Shown here piece by piece: positions 10,998-21,600 of a stretch of 64,000 nt of DNA. The DNA comes from Pezicula radicicola. Lineage: Eukaryota > Ascomycota > Leotiomycetes > Helotiales > Dermateaceae. The position numbers and the translations under genes are program-made. The notes beneath the pieces were generated by a model. That model ran no database searches. It was given only the letters and a program-made list of their open reading frames with translations, and was not told the origin of the DNA. The stretch is taken from the NCBI GenBank assembly GCA_003008705.1, contig PDUO01000068.1, positions 65,620 through 129,619 on the forward strand, given 5' to 3'. The number at the start of each line of letters is the position of its first letter. The first letter of the stretch is position 1.

Positions 10998-12111
10998 ATG
11001 CCTACCCTAGACCTAAACTACGCCACCACTAACGAGCTTGCTTTCCTCGACACGGAGGTAAAGAGGAAGGTCCTCGTTTCCGGCGGCAAAGTGGAGTATG
11101 CTCCTACCCAAGCTATCGACGAAGCCAACAAGGAGAGAACCAAGCTCGATGGTGTTGACAATCACAACAAACCTTCCTACGATATCACGCTCAACTATCG
11201 CCTCTGTCCCACCAAAGGCGGCGATGAGATGATCTGGGGTGGCACATTTGCCCAAATGCGCCGAAAGTATGACCCTCGTACAGTGAGAATGTACAATGCT
11301 AGCGGCCGCGAGAAGGACTTCAGTCTCGACACGACAGGTTTCCAGTTCGAACATTTCCCTACAAGCTACAAGGATTTCCCATGGAGTCCCATCGACGAGA
11401 ACCTCAATAAAGTGTACAATGTTGAGTGCGAGGAGTTCATGAAAAAGATGTAAGTTAGTCGTATAATCTGGCAGCCTTGTTTCTGTGTGTTCTGACTGAC
11501 TCTGTGCTAGCACGGGCGCCACTGATGTCCGCGTAATCTCCCACATCATCCGCCAACGCTCCTGGGAGAGTAATCTAGAAGAAGATGCTGAGAAGCCGGA
11601 CATGGCTATGACAGACGGCAGCCTTCTGTCCGCCCGGTTCGTGCACATCGACCAGTCCGACCTCGGCGCTCGCCGCCGCCTCTATGACGACCTGCCTCCT
11701 GGAGAAGGAGCCCTTCACGACGGCAAACACCGCTGGGCTATCGTGAACCTGTGGAGACCTATGGAACAAGTTCATCGAGAACCCCTCGCATTATGCGATG
11801 CAAGGTCTGTGCGGGATGATGAACTACACGATACGATGCATTGTGTACCTTTCAGGTGGCCGCACAAGCCGTCGGAGAACCATATGTGGCAGGTTGCACC
11901 GCCTGACAGCCTGGAGCAGCACAAGTGGTGGTTCAAGGGCGGCATGACTAGGGATGATGTAATTTTGATCAAAATCTTTGACTCCAAGAAGGATGGACGA
12001 GCGAGGCGGACGCCACACAGTGCCACCCCTACGCCAGATGACCTTGGCCCAGCAAGGCGGAGTATCGAGACGAGATTCTTCCTTTTCTGGGAAGATCAGA
12101 GTTGTGAATAG
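10998..12111 (+). CDS. AsaB/CmcJ-like non-heme iron hydroxylase/desaturase (paralogue 2)
   Basis: Second oxygenase of the AsaB/CTB9/CmcJ family in this window, 350 residues. Exons 10998-11449 and 11511-12111; intron 11450-11510 (GTAAGT ... CTAG). The start at 10998 (CATCATGCC) was chosen because the upstream in-frame sequence has no ATG. Family blocks: DTTGFQFEH, ITGATDVRV, then the metal motif H196-x-D198 in RFVHIDQSD, REPLALCDARS and the distal H320 in PHSAT, followed by RRSIETRFFLFWED. Compared with paralogue 1 it has a longer N-terminus and lacks the intron that splits the HxD motif there. The two genes are divergent and share the first intron position, so they probably arose by an old duplication. 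Substrate unknown. Confidence 0.88.
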
Positions 12112-12192
12112 AGTTCAACGGTGTTGGACTTCAAACAGGCCGAGTTAGACATAGGCGAACTTAGTTAGATCAATGTAAATTCATAAGAGCTC

Positions 12193-12918
12193 GATCCAGG
12201 CTCAATCAAGCTCTCGCATCCCGTTCCATCCATCTCCCAATCTCCATCCGGTACCTGTCTCGTAACATGCGCATCCACCGGGCTATCCATACGGAGCAAA
12301 AAAGTCATCATATACATCCCAACACCCCTCTACACTATCATCACATTCTCGCCCCCCTTACCACCATCCAAAGCTTCCCTGGCTAGTAGTACACACCTCG
12401 GCTACTATTCCAAAATGATATGCATCTACAACTCCCCCTAGTGGCGCGAGCTCAGCCTTTCCGAGTCCACCACTTCAGATTCGGCCCTATAAGCTTCACG
12501 CGCGATACCTGCGTCGAGGAAGACGAGCAATACTCTATTACTTGCTTCATCGTCGGCGAACTCCGGGCAGGAGTGGTCAAAACATTCTGCAGCTGAGCGG
12601 AAGCGGCAAGTTTTATCTCCGCTCTCGACATTGTTTGGTGTAGCAGCGAAGAAAGGGAGCCCATTTCCTGAACCTGTGAGGGTTATTGAATAAGAATAGG
12701 CGAAGGATCCGTATAGTTGGGGAGCACTGAGTCCTGTTATGGCGTTGGGATTGCTGGCGGATGGGGCTGGGACTGCACTCAGGGAGCTGTACCGCTCGCT
12801 GCATTTTGTAGGGACAGAGACATCGGTTGTGTGGAAGGGGTATATGGATGGGGCGGTGAGGTCTGGGAAGCGTGGTACTGAGGAGGTTATCGTGGCGTTG
12901 AGAGAGAATAAACCTTAA
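12193..12918 (+). pseudogene. Flavin-containing monoamine oxidase, C-terminal half, decayed
   Basis: Reading across frames recovers the substrate and C-terminal FAD part of a fungal amine oxidase: SIKLSHPVPSISQ, RSKKVIIYIPTPLY, THLGYYSKMICIYNSP, then in another frame FTRDTCVEEDEQYSITCFIV, then SWGALSPVM, and finally FVGTETSVVWKGYMDGAVRS up to a TAA at 12916-12918. In-frame stops are at 12439-12441 (at the place of Trp), 12691-12693 (Gln) and 12697-12699 (Trp), each one C-to-T or G-to-A step from the expected codon, plus at least two frameshifts. The N-terminal FAD-binding half is missing; the relic begins only 80 bp after the oxygenase gene. A dead gene with RIP-like damage. Confidence 0.85.
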
Positions 12919-13594
12919 AGAGTGTTGAACTTGTGAAGTAGATGCCTACGTTGTCTTTTTGCATTTAGTGAATGGCCTCAATTGTAATTCATCTATCTTA
13001 GTATCCCTATGAAGTATAACTAGAATTCAAGACTCTACCATTAATATCCTTCTTGTCATTAGATCAGGATGCAACTTTTGAGTAAAAGTGGATCTCTGAA
13101 TTGATGTATGTATGTCTGATTGTAGTTTCTAGATATAGTAGTGCAGTTTATATAGATCAAAAAGAGAGCAAATACGAGCATGCAAGAGAACATGTTCTTG
13201 ATATAAAATGAGTATTTTCAATACAAATAGAAGATTATGCCAAAAAATAGTCTGAATAACCTTGATTCATGCACGGAATAAGTGGGGCCATTCTCACAGA
13301 ACCGTACATCATGATGAATAGAAGGAATTGTGATTTTGCTGATGACTGTACTGAAGACAACTTGCTTACAAAATCCATCAAGCTAGAATCAGGCTTTGGT
13401 AATCTATATACATCGCTGCTCTTTCTGGGCATTCTAGTAAGTTCAAAACTGATCGAATCCATGCAGAGAATTGACATTGTGTATGTCTATTGAATTGTCT
13501 TGCACACTTGCCAACTTGCATCCAGCTGTGTTAATTTGAAATCAAGAGCAAATAAGAACGGTCTAGATTAGAGACCAAGGTCCTTTTCTTCAGA
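12919..13594. other. Intergenic, no gene seen
   Basis: Moderately AT-rich 3' flank shared by the amine oxidase relic and the convergent permease gene. The open frames near 13235-13493 match no family I recognise. Confidence 0.5.
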
Positions 13595-15613
13595 TCAAAT
13601 GGATACGTCGTCAAGTGAAATACGTGGACCGTTGTAGTGCTTCCGGGCGTGAATGAACCAGTTGGCCAAGCCGAAGAGCATCATACAGCCGATGACAACG
13701 CATGAATAATCTATTCATGCAAGAAGTATCAATAAATGCGTAGTATGTTATCGAATATTTACGGCAGGCGAAAAAGAATGATGGAATAACAAGGTTGGGC
13801 AAGTGTCAAAAACCATACGTACTCATATTCAAGGCGGTAACTGGAAGCACCACAGGGATTTGAAAGAACACAAAGGTGATAGCTGCAAAACAAACCACGA
13901 TGATATTTGCAGTCCATCCTAGGACGCTTGGGAAACGAAAGGATACGTTGCGTGGGAGGAACTTTGCAGAACGTTTCTGGTAGATGAGAAGACCGGCGGG
14001 GAAGGCGAAAGAGACTTGCTGAAGGAGAACTCCGGTCCCAATCAAGGCGTTGAAAGCTATGTAATATCAGTATTAGTGTCATTTACAGTAATTCGGCATA
14101 AGCAATCGTTGCTTCATCGAGAGGTATGGCGAAAGAATAGTAAGGTGGGATGGAAAGACGCCATAGGGGTTGGGTGTAGCGTACCTGTTGATGATCCTAC
14201 ATATATACATCCTGTCAGAAGGACGATAACATAGTTTGCAATCAGAGACCACACGGGTACTTGTAGTTTCGGATGAATTCGTGCCAAGAAATTGGAGTAG
14301 CTAAAGCCGTTGTCTCTCGCGAAGGCCCATATGAGACGCGACGAGGTTTGCTGTACCGCATTAATAACAACGACGCCAATGAGGATACTAGCCACGCAAA
14401 AGGCTGCTGCTGCGCCACGTGATCGAGTAGCCTGAAGATAAATCTCGACGATGGGAAGACTTGATAAAGCAAGGTTGTTAGCTGCCGCCGCAATTATCAG
14501 GTATCAACCAGTTCATGGCTTACCCAGTGGGAGAGGCCAAGACAGCGTCAAAGTCTGTCAGGCAATAGAGCATTGCGATGCCAAATGAAAAAGCTGTTGT
14601 AAATCCAATCACGACACTAGTCATTATGGCCTTTGGAACAGTCCGAGCAGGGTGGGAACACTCTTCTGCTAAGTGCAGCGCCGCATCAAGACCCGCGAAC
14701 ATAAAACATGGGGTTACCAAGCCAGTCAAGAAGCAAACTCCATCGGGCCAGCCTGAGGTGTTAACGAATGTCGTCCAGACGAATTCATTGCTTTGCTTCG
14801 ACTCTGAGCGACTGACGCATGTTATCAGGATGATGAAGAAGGCCGCAATTGTCAGACAAACTATTTATAGCAAGGATTAGCAGACGAAGCAAATTCGAGG
14901 ACAACCAGTATGCTTACAACCGATGTCATGAACCCAAGGCGTCCGCTTGAGCACGTAGACATTGTACAAGAATATTATGAAAGCAAGGCATTGAAAGACC
15001 AGAAAGTAGTGCCAAGCGTGTGGGACGTAATCTTCGTTAAAGAGCACGGCCAGAGCTATAACCGTCAGTGATGTTGATATAGTTACACCAGCACTAAGAG
15101 CAACCCATGAGAAGACCGAAGTCATTCCAAAGACATACGATAGAGGTCGACTGAACCGAGACGGCGCCAGTATGGAAGTGAAATGATATTGGCCACCGGC
15201 AGTGGGATAAACCGCCGCCAATTCTGCCAATGTTGCTGCCGTGGATAAGTACACCACGAGTGCAATCAACATTCCATAAACTAAGGTGATTGTGCCACCT
15301 GAGGCGATGGCGATTGCCATACTTCCAGCCATTCCAATCCAGCTGTTACAAATGTTGAAGGCAAGAGCAAGAATGGTAAATGCGCCAATGTCCCGATCAA
15401 CCTCTGCGGCGGCGAGACCAAGCACTGCAACATCACCAAAGTCTAGGTTTGTGGCGACAGCTTCGGCGACAGATGTACTGCCTTTGACATCAGAATCTCC
15501 CTTTGAGGCCCATGAGCCGCTATCTGTTAAGTATGGTCAGAAATGAAAGAGGTCATGGTGCTTATAGACGCGCAGTCATTTCACATACCCGGACTCGGCT
15601 GAGGGTCCCCCAT
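13595..15613 (-). CDS. APC-superfamily amino acid/choline permease
   Basis: Plasma-membrane importer of the amino acid-polyamine-choline group, 529 residues. It most resembles fungal GABA/choline permeases (Hnm1-like) in layout. Six exons: 15613-15589, 15523-14921, 14860-14524, 14459-14185, 14056-13823 and 13710-13595; their sum is an exact multiple of three. The second intron (14861-14920) uses a weak GTTGTA donor, the only one that avoids a stop. Conserved blocks: FNICNSWIGMAGSMAIAIAS (TM1), AAVYPTAGGQYHF, TRSRGAAA and SSRLIWAFARDNGF. The short first exon encodes MGDPQPSP. The C-terminus ends with a cytosolic ARKHYNGPR tail. Its neighbour is a dead amine oxidase, and a flavin monooxygenase relic lies upstream, so uptake of an amine substrate for local oxidation is conceivable but unproven. 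Confidence 0.87.
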
Positions 15614-16371
15614 GTTTTACTCTGAGAGGCAAACACTTTCCGATGAGAAGTTGAAGCGGCTGTTGACAAAGGAGTATATGATTTGAAGTAAGCCTTGATG
15701 CCTGGGGGGGAAAACATGCACAGCCCGAGAGGCGAGGCTTCTATACACCTGTCATTTACAGTATCTCACCCAAAGTTAGTTTGAATGCTGATATTCGAAG
15801 AACAGACGTGTGAAGGCAAGTAAATACTAATCTTGAGATGGCAGATAAGAGTCGGCGCCTCGTGGAGATGAAAGCAGCAGAACTCGCTGTCAGTTGTCAA
15901 TCGCGAGTGATTCCTGACTTTTGGTGAAGCTCGGTTTCACAGGACACATGGCATCCTTATCTTCAGCAACTTGGTGATAATTGTTGTTTACATGGCATAA
16001 TGACAGTTTCGTTGTCAGTTGCTGGATAAGGTTCGATGATCCGCGAGTCATGATGTGGACATTCTCGTTTACGGATGCTCGTTGTCACCTTCCCCCACTC
16101 ATCAGTTGCTACCCTACAAGCAGTAGCGCAACAGTTATAGGAGCGAAAATGACCACGGGATGAGGCATTCGTAGTTCTGCAAAAGAGACCCTTGGGAACA
16201 CGGATACAAGTCACAGTAAGTCAATGTTGTCCTACTAGGCGCCAATGCTGCCTTTCCTTCGCATCACCACAGGCTATAAATGACGAATTGCCCTTTATAC
16301 CCCTCCTTAATACTCTCCCGAGCTCTGCTGCCATTCAAATTTTCAATCGATTCCTCCACCATAACGCTATC
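15614..16371. promoter_or_regulatory. Divergent promoter region, permease gene / flavin monooxygenase relic
   Basis: The 758-bp space has no recognised gene. A GGCTATAAAT box near 16272-16280 lies about 95 bp before the plus-strand ATG at 16372 and is a plausible core promoter. Confidence 0.4.
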
Positions 16372-18601
16372 ATGGCGGACATTACATCACAATCGACATG
16401 TGTCCCACAACCTGTGCCCTCAGTGGACCGCGTTGAAGCTGGGTCGTACCGCTGTCAATTAGCTGCCTATCCACGACATGCCTCTGTAATCAACGGTTCT
16501 CCCCAAGAGATTGTTAAAGAATGGATTTCCCAGTTCAGTGCCTGCTTCGGATCTGGTGACTTCAGCGCATTCAAGACGCTTTTTGCGGACGAATCATACT
16601 GGCGAGCCCAGCTCTGCATCTCCTGGAGCTTCCACACATTCCATGGAGCTCTGAAAATGATCGAATTCCTGGGCAGCGAGAAGAGTGAATTAAAGATCAA
16701 ATCTCTCAACATTGATACTTCAGCGCCTTACAAGTGCCCTGCAATTTCGGCAATCGATATGCATAAAACCGTCCCGTGTGTCCAGAGTTGGTTCACGTTC
16801 GAAACTACTGTGGGCAAAGGATGCGGCATCGTCAAGCTTGTCCAAGATCCAGTAGATGGGAATCGATGGAAAGCTTTTACATTGTTCACCACTCTTCGAG
16901 AGTTGACGGGTCACGAGGAGCAGATATGCTCCCGACGGCCTAAAGGCGCAAATCATGGCAGACTTCTTGGGCGATCAAACTGGCAAGATCGGCTTAATGA
17001 ATGAAGAGAATTCGGGAAAGAAAGCCCAGTCGTGCTTATTGTCGGTATGGAGGTTGATTGACTCTCTGGAGAAAATGCAAGTTAATTCCTTGCAGGTGCT
17101 GGCCAAGGAGGTCTGACCTCTGCCGCAAGACTGAAGCAACTCCGAGTTCCAACACTGATCATCGACAAAAGCCCCCGCATCGGTGACAGCTGGCGAAACC
17201 GATATCATCAACTTGTACTCCACGATCCCGTGTGGTATGACCACATGCCATATCTTCCATTTCCAGATAACTGCTGGCCAGTGAGAATGAGCGTTCCTCG
17301 TGTTTAACTTCCTTTCCTGATAAGCTCTAGATCTTCACACCGAAGGACAAATTGGCCGATTGGTTCGAGGTATACGCGAAGGCCATGGAGCTTGCTGTGT
17401 GGAACAACACGACCGTTCAGGAAGTGAAGTATGATGATGGAATAGGACGCTGGACAGTTGTTTTGAAGCGTGTGATCAACGGCATCGATACATCCCGTTA
17501 GTCTATTCCTCTCATTTCTAATACTCTGCTTACTGTTTATTAGACACCTTGCATCCCAAGCACATCATACAAGCCACAGGCCATTCAGGCGAGAAGAACT
17601 TCCCTAGCTATATTCCAGGTGTCGCCGATTTCAAAGGGGACCGACTCTGCCACTCATCCGAATTCTCGGGAGCTAGGGAAAATAGCCAAGGTAAGAAGGC
17701 TGTAGTGGTTGGATCTTGCAACAGTGCACACGACATTGCCCAAGACTTTGTAAGTTAGGAGACAGCACGGCCCCGAAGAGAGAATAAACCAAGATTTTTA
17801 CTAACACACTTCTCAATAGTACGAGAGAGGTTACGACGTAACCATGGTCCAGAGAAGTTCTACGTATGTAATGAGTAGCAAAAATGGCCTCGAGGTGGGC
17901 ATCGGCGGGCTTTATTCAGAAGGTGGAGTACGTATCGTCTACCCCTTCTTACTCTGCCATCTGTCGTGCTAAGAGATTCCAACCTAACGACAACATAGCT
18001 ACCCGTTGACGACGCCGACATCGTCTTCCAAAGCTCTCCCACTGCTGTCTTGAAACTCATCAGTGTCGATGTTGCCAAAGAAATCGCCCGGCGCGACTCC
18101 AACTTCCAAAAAGGCCTTGCTGCGGCCGGCTTCAAAACCGATCACGGCCCAGACGACTCCAGCTTCTATATGAAGTACTTCCAGCGCGGAGGCGGCTACC
18201 TACATCGACGTCGGCTGCTCCCAGCTCATCGCTGACGGTAAAATCCGCATCATTCAGGGCACTGAAATTGCTGAGGTCAAGAACCATACAATCGCTTTCA
18301 CAGACGGCCGTGAGGCTGCAGCCGACGAGATCGTCTTTGCGACCGGCTACCAGGATATGCAAGGCACGACGAAGGAAATCTTTGGTGATGAGATGGCAGA
18401 TAGGTTAGATGTGTATGAAGCTTGGATGAAGAAGGCGAGGTGAGAAGTATCTGGCGTCGGACGAGACATCCCGGCTTCTGGTATATGGGCGGCAACTTGG
18501 CGCTTGCAAGGTATTATAGTAGGTTGCTGGCATTGCAGATAAAAGCAGTGGAGGTAGGATTGATGACGGTCCCCAGGCAGGCTGGCAGGCTTCAAACCTA
18601 G
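16372..18601 (+). pseudogene. Flavin-containing monooxygenase with NTF2-like N-terminus, inactivated
   Basis: FAD/NADPH monooxygenase of the fungal YUCCA-like group, with a SnoaL/NTF2-like N-terminal domain (first ~200 residues), then GAGQGG and YHQLVLHDPVWYDHMPYLPFP-type blocks, then VVGSCNSAHDIAQD (NADPH site). Exons: 16372-17044, 17096-17280, 17331-17496, 17544-17749, 17820-17927 and 17999 onward; all introns have GT/AG ends. It is broken by a TGA at 17002-17004, where an Arg CGA would be one C-to-T step away. A one-base insertion near 18199 (between GGGY and IDVGCSQLIADG) and another frameshift near 18440 follow; the last recovers HPGFWYMGGNLALARYYSRL and runs to TAG at 18599. Splice sites are still good, so inactivation looks recent. 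Confidence 0.82.
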
Positions 18602-19991
18602 GAGTGGACTACAGGGGCGCCGGCGGCATGGAGGCAGGCTCTGCCCAGCTTGATGACGATTCTGAGGCAATTATGGATGAGATAGGTGCTGAGGCTTCAA
18701 AATACGCCTCTGAAGATATCCTAAATGCTGATGAATCTGCGTACTATTGGAAGCTGTTCCGCCCATTATCGCGATAGATCCAATTGTACAGTAAGACTTT
18801 CAATTGGTTATAATTCGCCGACCATTTATAAAATGGCAAGTATTTTAATTACGATAGATTTGGAATTGCGATAAATTTAGAATTACAATAAAGTAGATTT
18901 GAATTCGAGATTCTAGAGTTCTTACAGATCTACGATCGGAAGCTACCCTTTAATTTCGGAAGGCCTCGTAAGAACCATATATACTACTATTTACAACCAA
19001 AAATTCAAGCAACTCATACTATTACTGTGATCTCTCGTCTCTAAGCTGCGCGGGGTGCCTCCTCTATTCCAGGGCCGTCTACTATAATCGGGAAATAATT
19101 GGGCCAATACAGAAGGCTGGGAGAGCTTTAGTTCATGCAACAACTGTGTCCTGGAAACGGAAGGCTTTTAAAGTAGCGCAAGGCTCTAGGCCTAGCAGGG
19201 GTAAACCTAATGGAAATGGAGAAGATGATCTGTATATTGACTAAGTAAGGCGTAGTAGAGGTGGCAGAGGGTAGCAGAGGTAGTTGAGATGGTAGAGGCA
19301 GGCTTACAAAAAGAGTACGATTTCAAGGAAAGTAGAAGGTTATTATAATAGTAGCTGGCCTACGATTTGAGTATTAATAAGAAGAGTATATAGGTAGAAG
19401 GTAGATCATCGTAAAAATGGTTCCCAATTACGTAATTGGTAACCATTTCCTATAGCAAGAACAGTTCTATTAGCCTGTATCGAACGCAACCTAAAGGAGG
19501 TCGAATGGCCGGTTCGCTTAGAGTTGCTGTTTGCTCGTTGTTACCTTCCCTACTCCGTAGTGTTATCATGGACTGCCCCCCACTTTTGACGAGTCCTTAC
19601 TCTCTCGCATTTCCGGCCTCGCTAATCATTGTCCTCTCCCATGCCACTGCCTCTTTGTTCTGGTTAGAGTCTAGACATTCCTGGCCTCCAATTAAGCCCT
19701 GAATGCAGGATTATCAGAAAGAAACAATCATTAATATCTTTTCGAGAAAACATATTAAGACGGGAGAAATCTCCCGCTTGTTCTCATCTGACGCTCGCTG
19801 TTGCTTGCAATACGCTTACATAGCTGACCAGGGCAATCAATCTCTGTCTCACACTCAGCGTCTTCCGAACTGCTCCTCTTTGACTTCTGTAGATTTTGCA
19901 AAGGCACACTTCCTATATAAAGCCAGCTTGATTATTCCCAGTTTTCCCATCAGCGAGAGTCCAAAGAAAGGTCAAAATCCAAATTCGCAAC
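18602..19991. other. Intergenic; degraded DNA and PhyH gene promoter
   Basis: Bases 18780-19400 are AT-rich to mixed. One frame near 18900-19040 stays open for ~45 codons with GRPRKNHIYYY, but I cannot name it. Bases 19440-19990 are GC-balanced and lie upstream of the dioxygenase gene; a TATATAA at 19914-19920, about 70 bp before its ATG, is the likely core promoter. Confidence 0.45.
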
Positions 19992-21023
19992 ATGTCGACC
20001 ACCACGACTACGACCGAGACAGCTCCCAATCCAACAATGTTGGCCATGGCCACAGATGATAGAGACCGACCTCTGCCGGAAGTGTCAGTTTTTGATCATG
20101 CAACAGCAACGAGTGACGAGGTTGTTGCCGCCCTGGTGAGAGCTGGTGGATGTATTGTCAGAGGCGTTGTGGGACCTGAGGATATTGCTTCCATCGAAGC
20201 ATCAACACGGCCATTCCTCGATGCCGACAAGTCATGGGAAGGCGAGTTCTTCCCGAATCAAACTCGCCGCAACTCTGGACTAGCGGAAAAGTCAGCGAGC
20301 TTCATTCAGAAGATCGTATGCAACACCCTATATCAGAACGTCTGCACGAAAATGCTATCAACTACTTCCAGCAACTGGCTTGGTGAGAAGCGCAATGTCT
20401 GCACCTCTAAGCCGCAGCTCAATAACACGATTATCTTCTCGATTGGGCCCGGGGCTGCAGCTCAGCCACTTCACCGCGATGACATGATTCACCACAACGA
20501 TCCAGTTCAAATGCGTCCAGAGGACTACAAGATGGGACAGGATACAAGCATTGGGTGGTTTGTCGGAGCGAAAAGGACAACCAAAGCAAATGGCGCAACC
20601 CGATTCATCCCTGGTTCGCATCTCTGGGACCCTGACACTCCACCAAGTGAAGATCTCGCTTTCTATGCCGAACTCCAGCCTGGGGACGCTTTCATGATGC
20701 TTTCCTCATGCTTCCATGGAGGCTCGGCCAATACGACAACTGATGAGGAGAGGCTGGTCTACAGCTGCTTCATGACGAAAGGATTTCTTCGTCAGGTATA
20801 CGCCCATAACTCTGCTGCACGCAAGCGCTGTTACTAATATTGTGTACAGGAAGAAAACCAATACCTTAGCAACGATCCGATGAAATTGAAAAACATGTAC
20901 GATCGCGAAACATTGAAACTCATTGGGTATGACCTCAGTCCTCCATTCCTGGGTTGGACATCGAAGGGACATCCTTTGAATCACATACTAGAGCCAGAGA
21001 CGAAGAATAAGGATATGTATTAA
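19992..21023 (+). CDS. Phytanoyl-CoA dioxygenase family Fe(II)/2-oxoglutarate oxygenase
   Basis: Non-heme iron oxygenase of the PhyH family, close in motif layout to fungal secondary-metabolite enzymes such as FtmOx1/FtmF, 325 residues. Exons 19992-20795 and 20850-21023; the 54-nt intron begins GTATAC and ends TACAG, and joins FLRQ to EENQYLSNDP. The facial triad is visible as H161-x-D163 in PLHRDDMIHH and H242 in CFHGGSAN; the 2-oxoglutarate-binding Arg is probably that of EERLVYS. The IGPGAAAQPLHRDD and FVGAKRTTKANGATRFIPGS blocks are well conserved. The first ~25 residues are a Thr-rich, probably disordered, leader; an internal Met at residue 16 or 19 could be the true start. The regulator gene lies 577 bp downstream on the same strand. 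Likely oxidises a small molecule; substrate unknown. Confidence 0.9.
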
Positions 21024-21600
21024 GCGTAGTTAGGAAATAAAATATCAAGCTTGGAAGTAGACGGTCGTGAATGTGAACTCTTCGGTGGTAAGATTACCTT
21101 TTTCAGAAATTTAAGTGCGCTTGCCCTAGATATCATACCCATAACAATTGGGGCTTTCTTTACTCAGCCATGACAGCTCATGCACAAGCAGATCTCGGAT
21201 AGGGTACGGAGGTCACGGCAAACAGTCATTGGACTCAGTTCACTCCCTATAGAAATTCCCTTCAGGCTCCCGTTGCCTAGCCACAGCGTGCTTATTTAGC
21301 GAATACAGGGTATATGGCCTATAGTCTTGTGACTTTTTGTCGTGACCTCTGTACTCCGTTGTTAGTTCTCCATATTGTAGGCTCCGCACGAGCCATGGTC
21401 CCCCACTTTGAGGATATAACCAATAATATTATAGCTATATCGATAAGATGCGGAGAGCGTAATCAGTAATCTTTGTGGTATCTCGTCGTGAACCCCACCT
21501 TAATACCCTTGGATATATATCCTTGACTTCACCACAAAACTACCTATATTTATGAGAGCGTCGGCCCTGTATAAAAAAGAGTCCGTTGTAAATCATTCCC
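21024..21600. other. Intergenic, promoter of the Zn2Cys6 regulator
   Basis: No gene seen in 577 bp. A TATAAAA word lies at about 21570, roughly 30 bp before the ATG of the regulator, with a second TATATATCC near 21510. Confidence 0.4.

Noticed and set aside
11013..11648. Long minus-strand open frame (211 codons)
   Set aside because: It is antisense to the well-supported AsaB-like gene at 10998-12111 and crosses its intron; no domain of its own.
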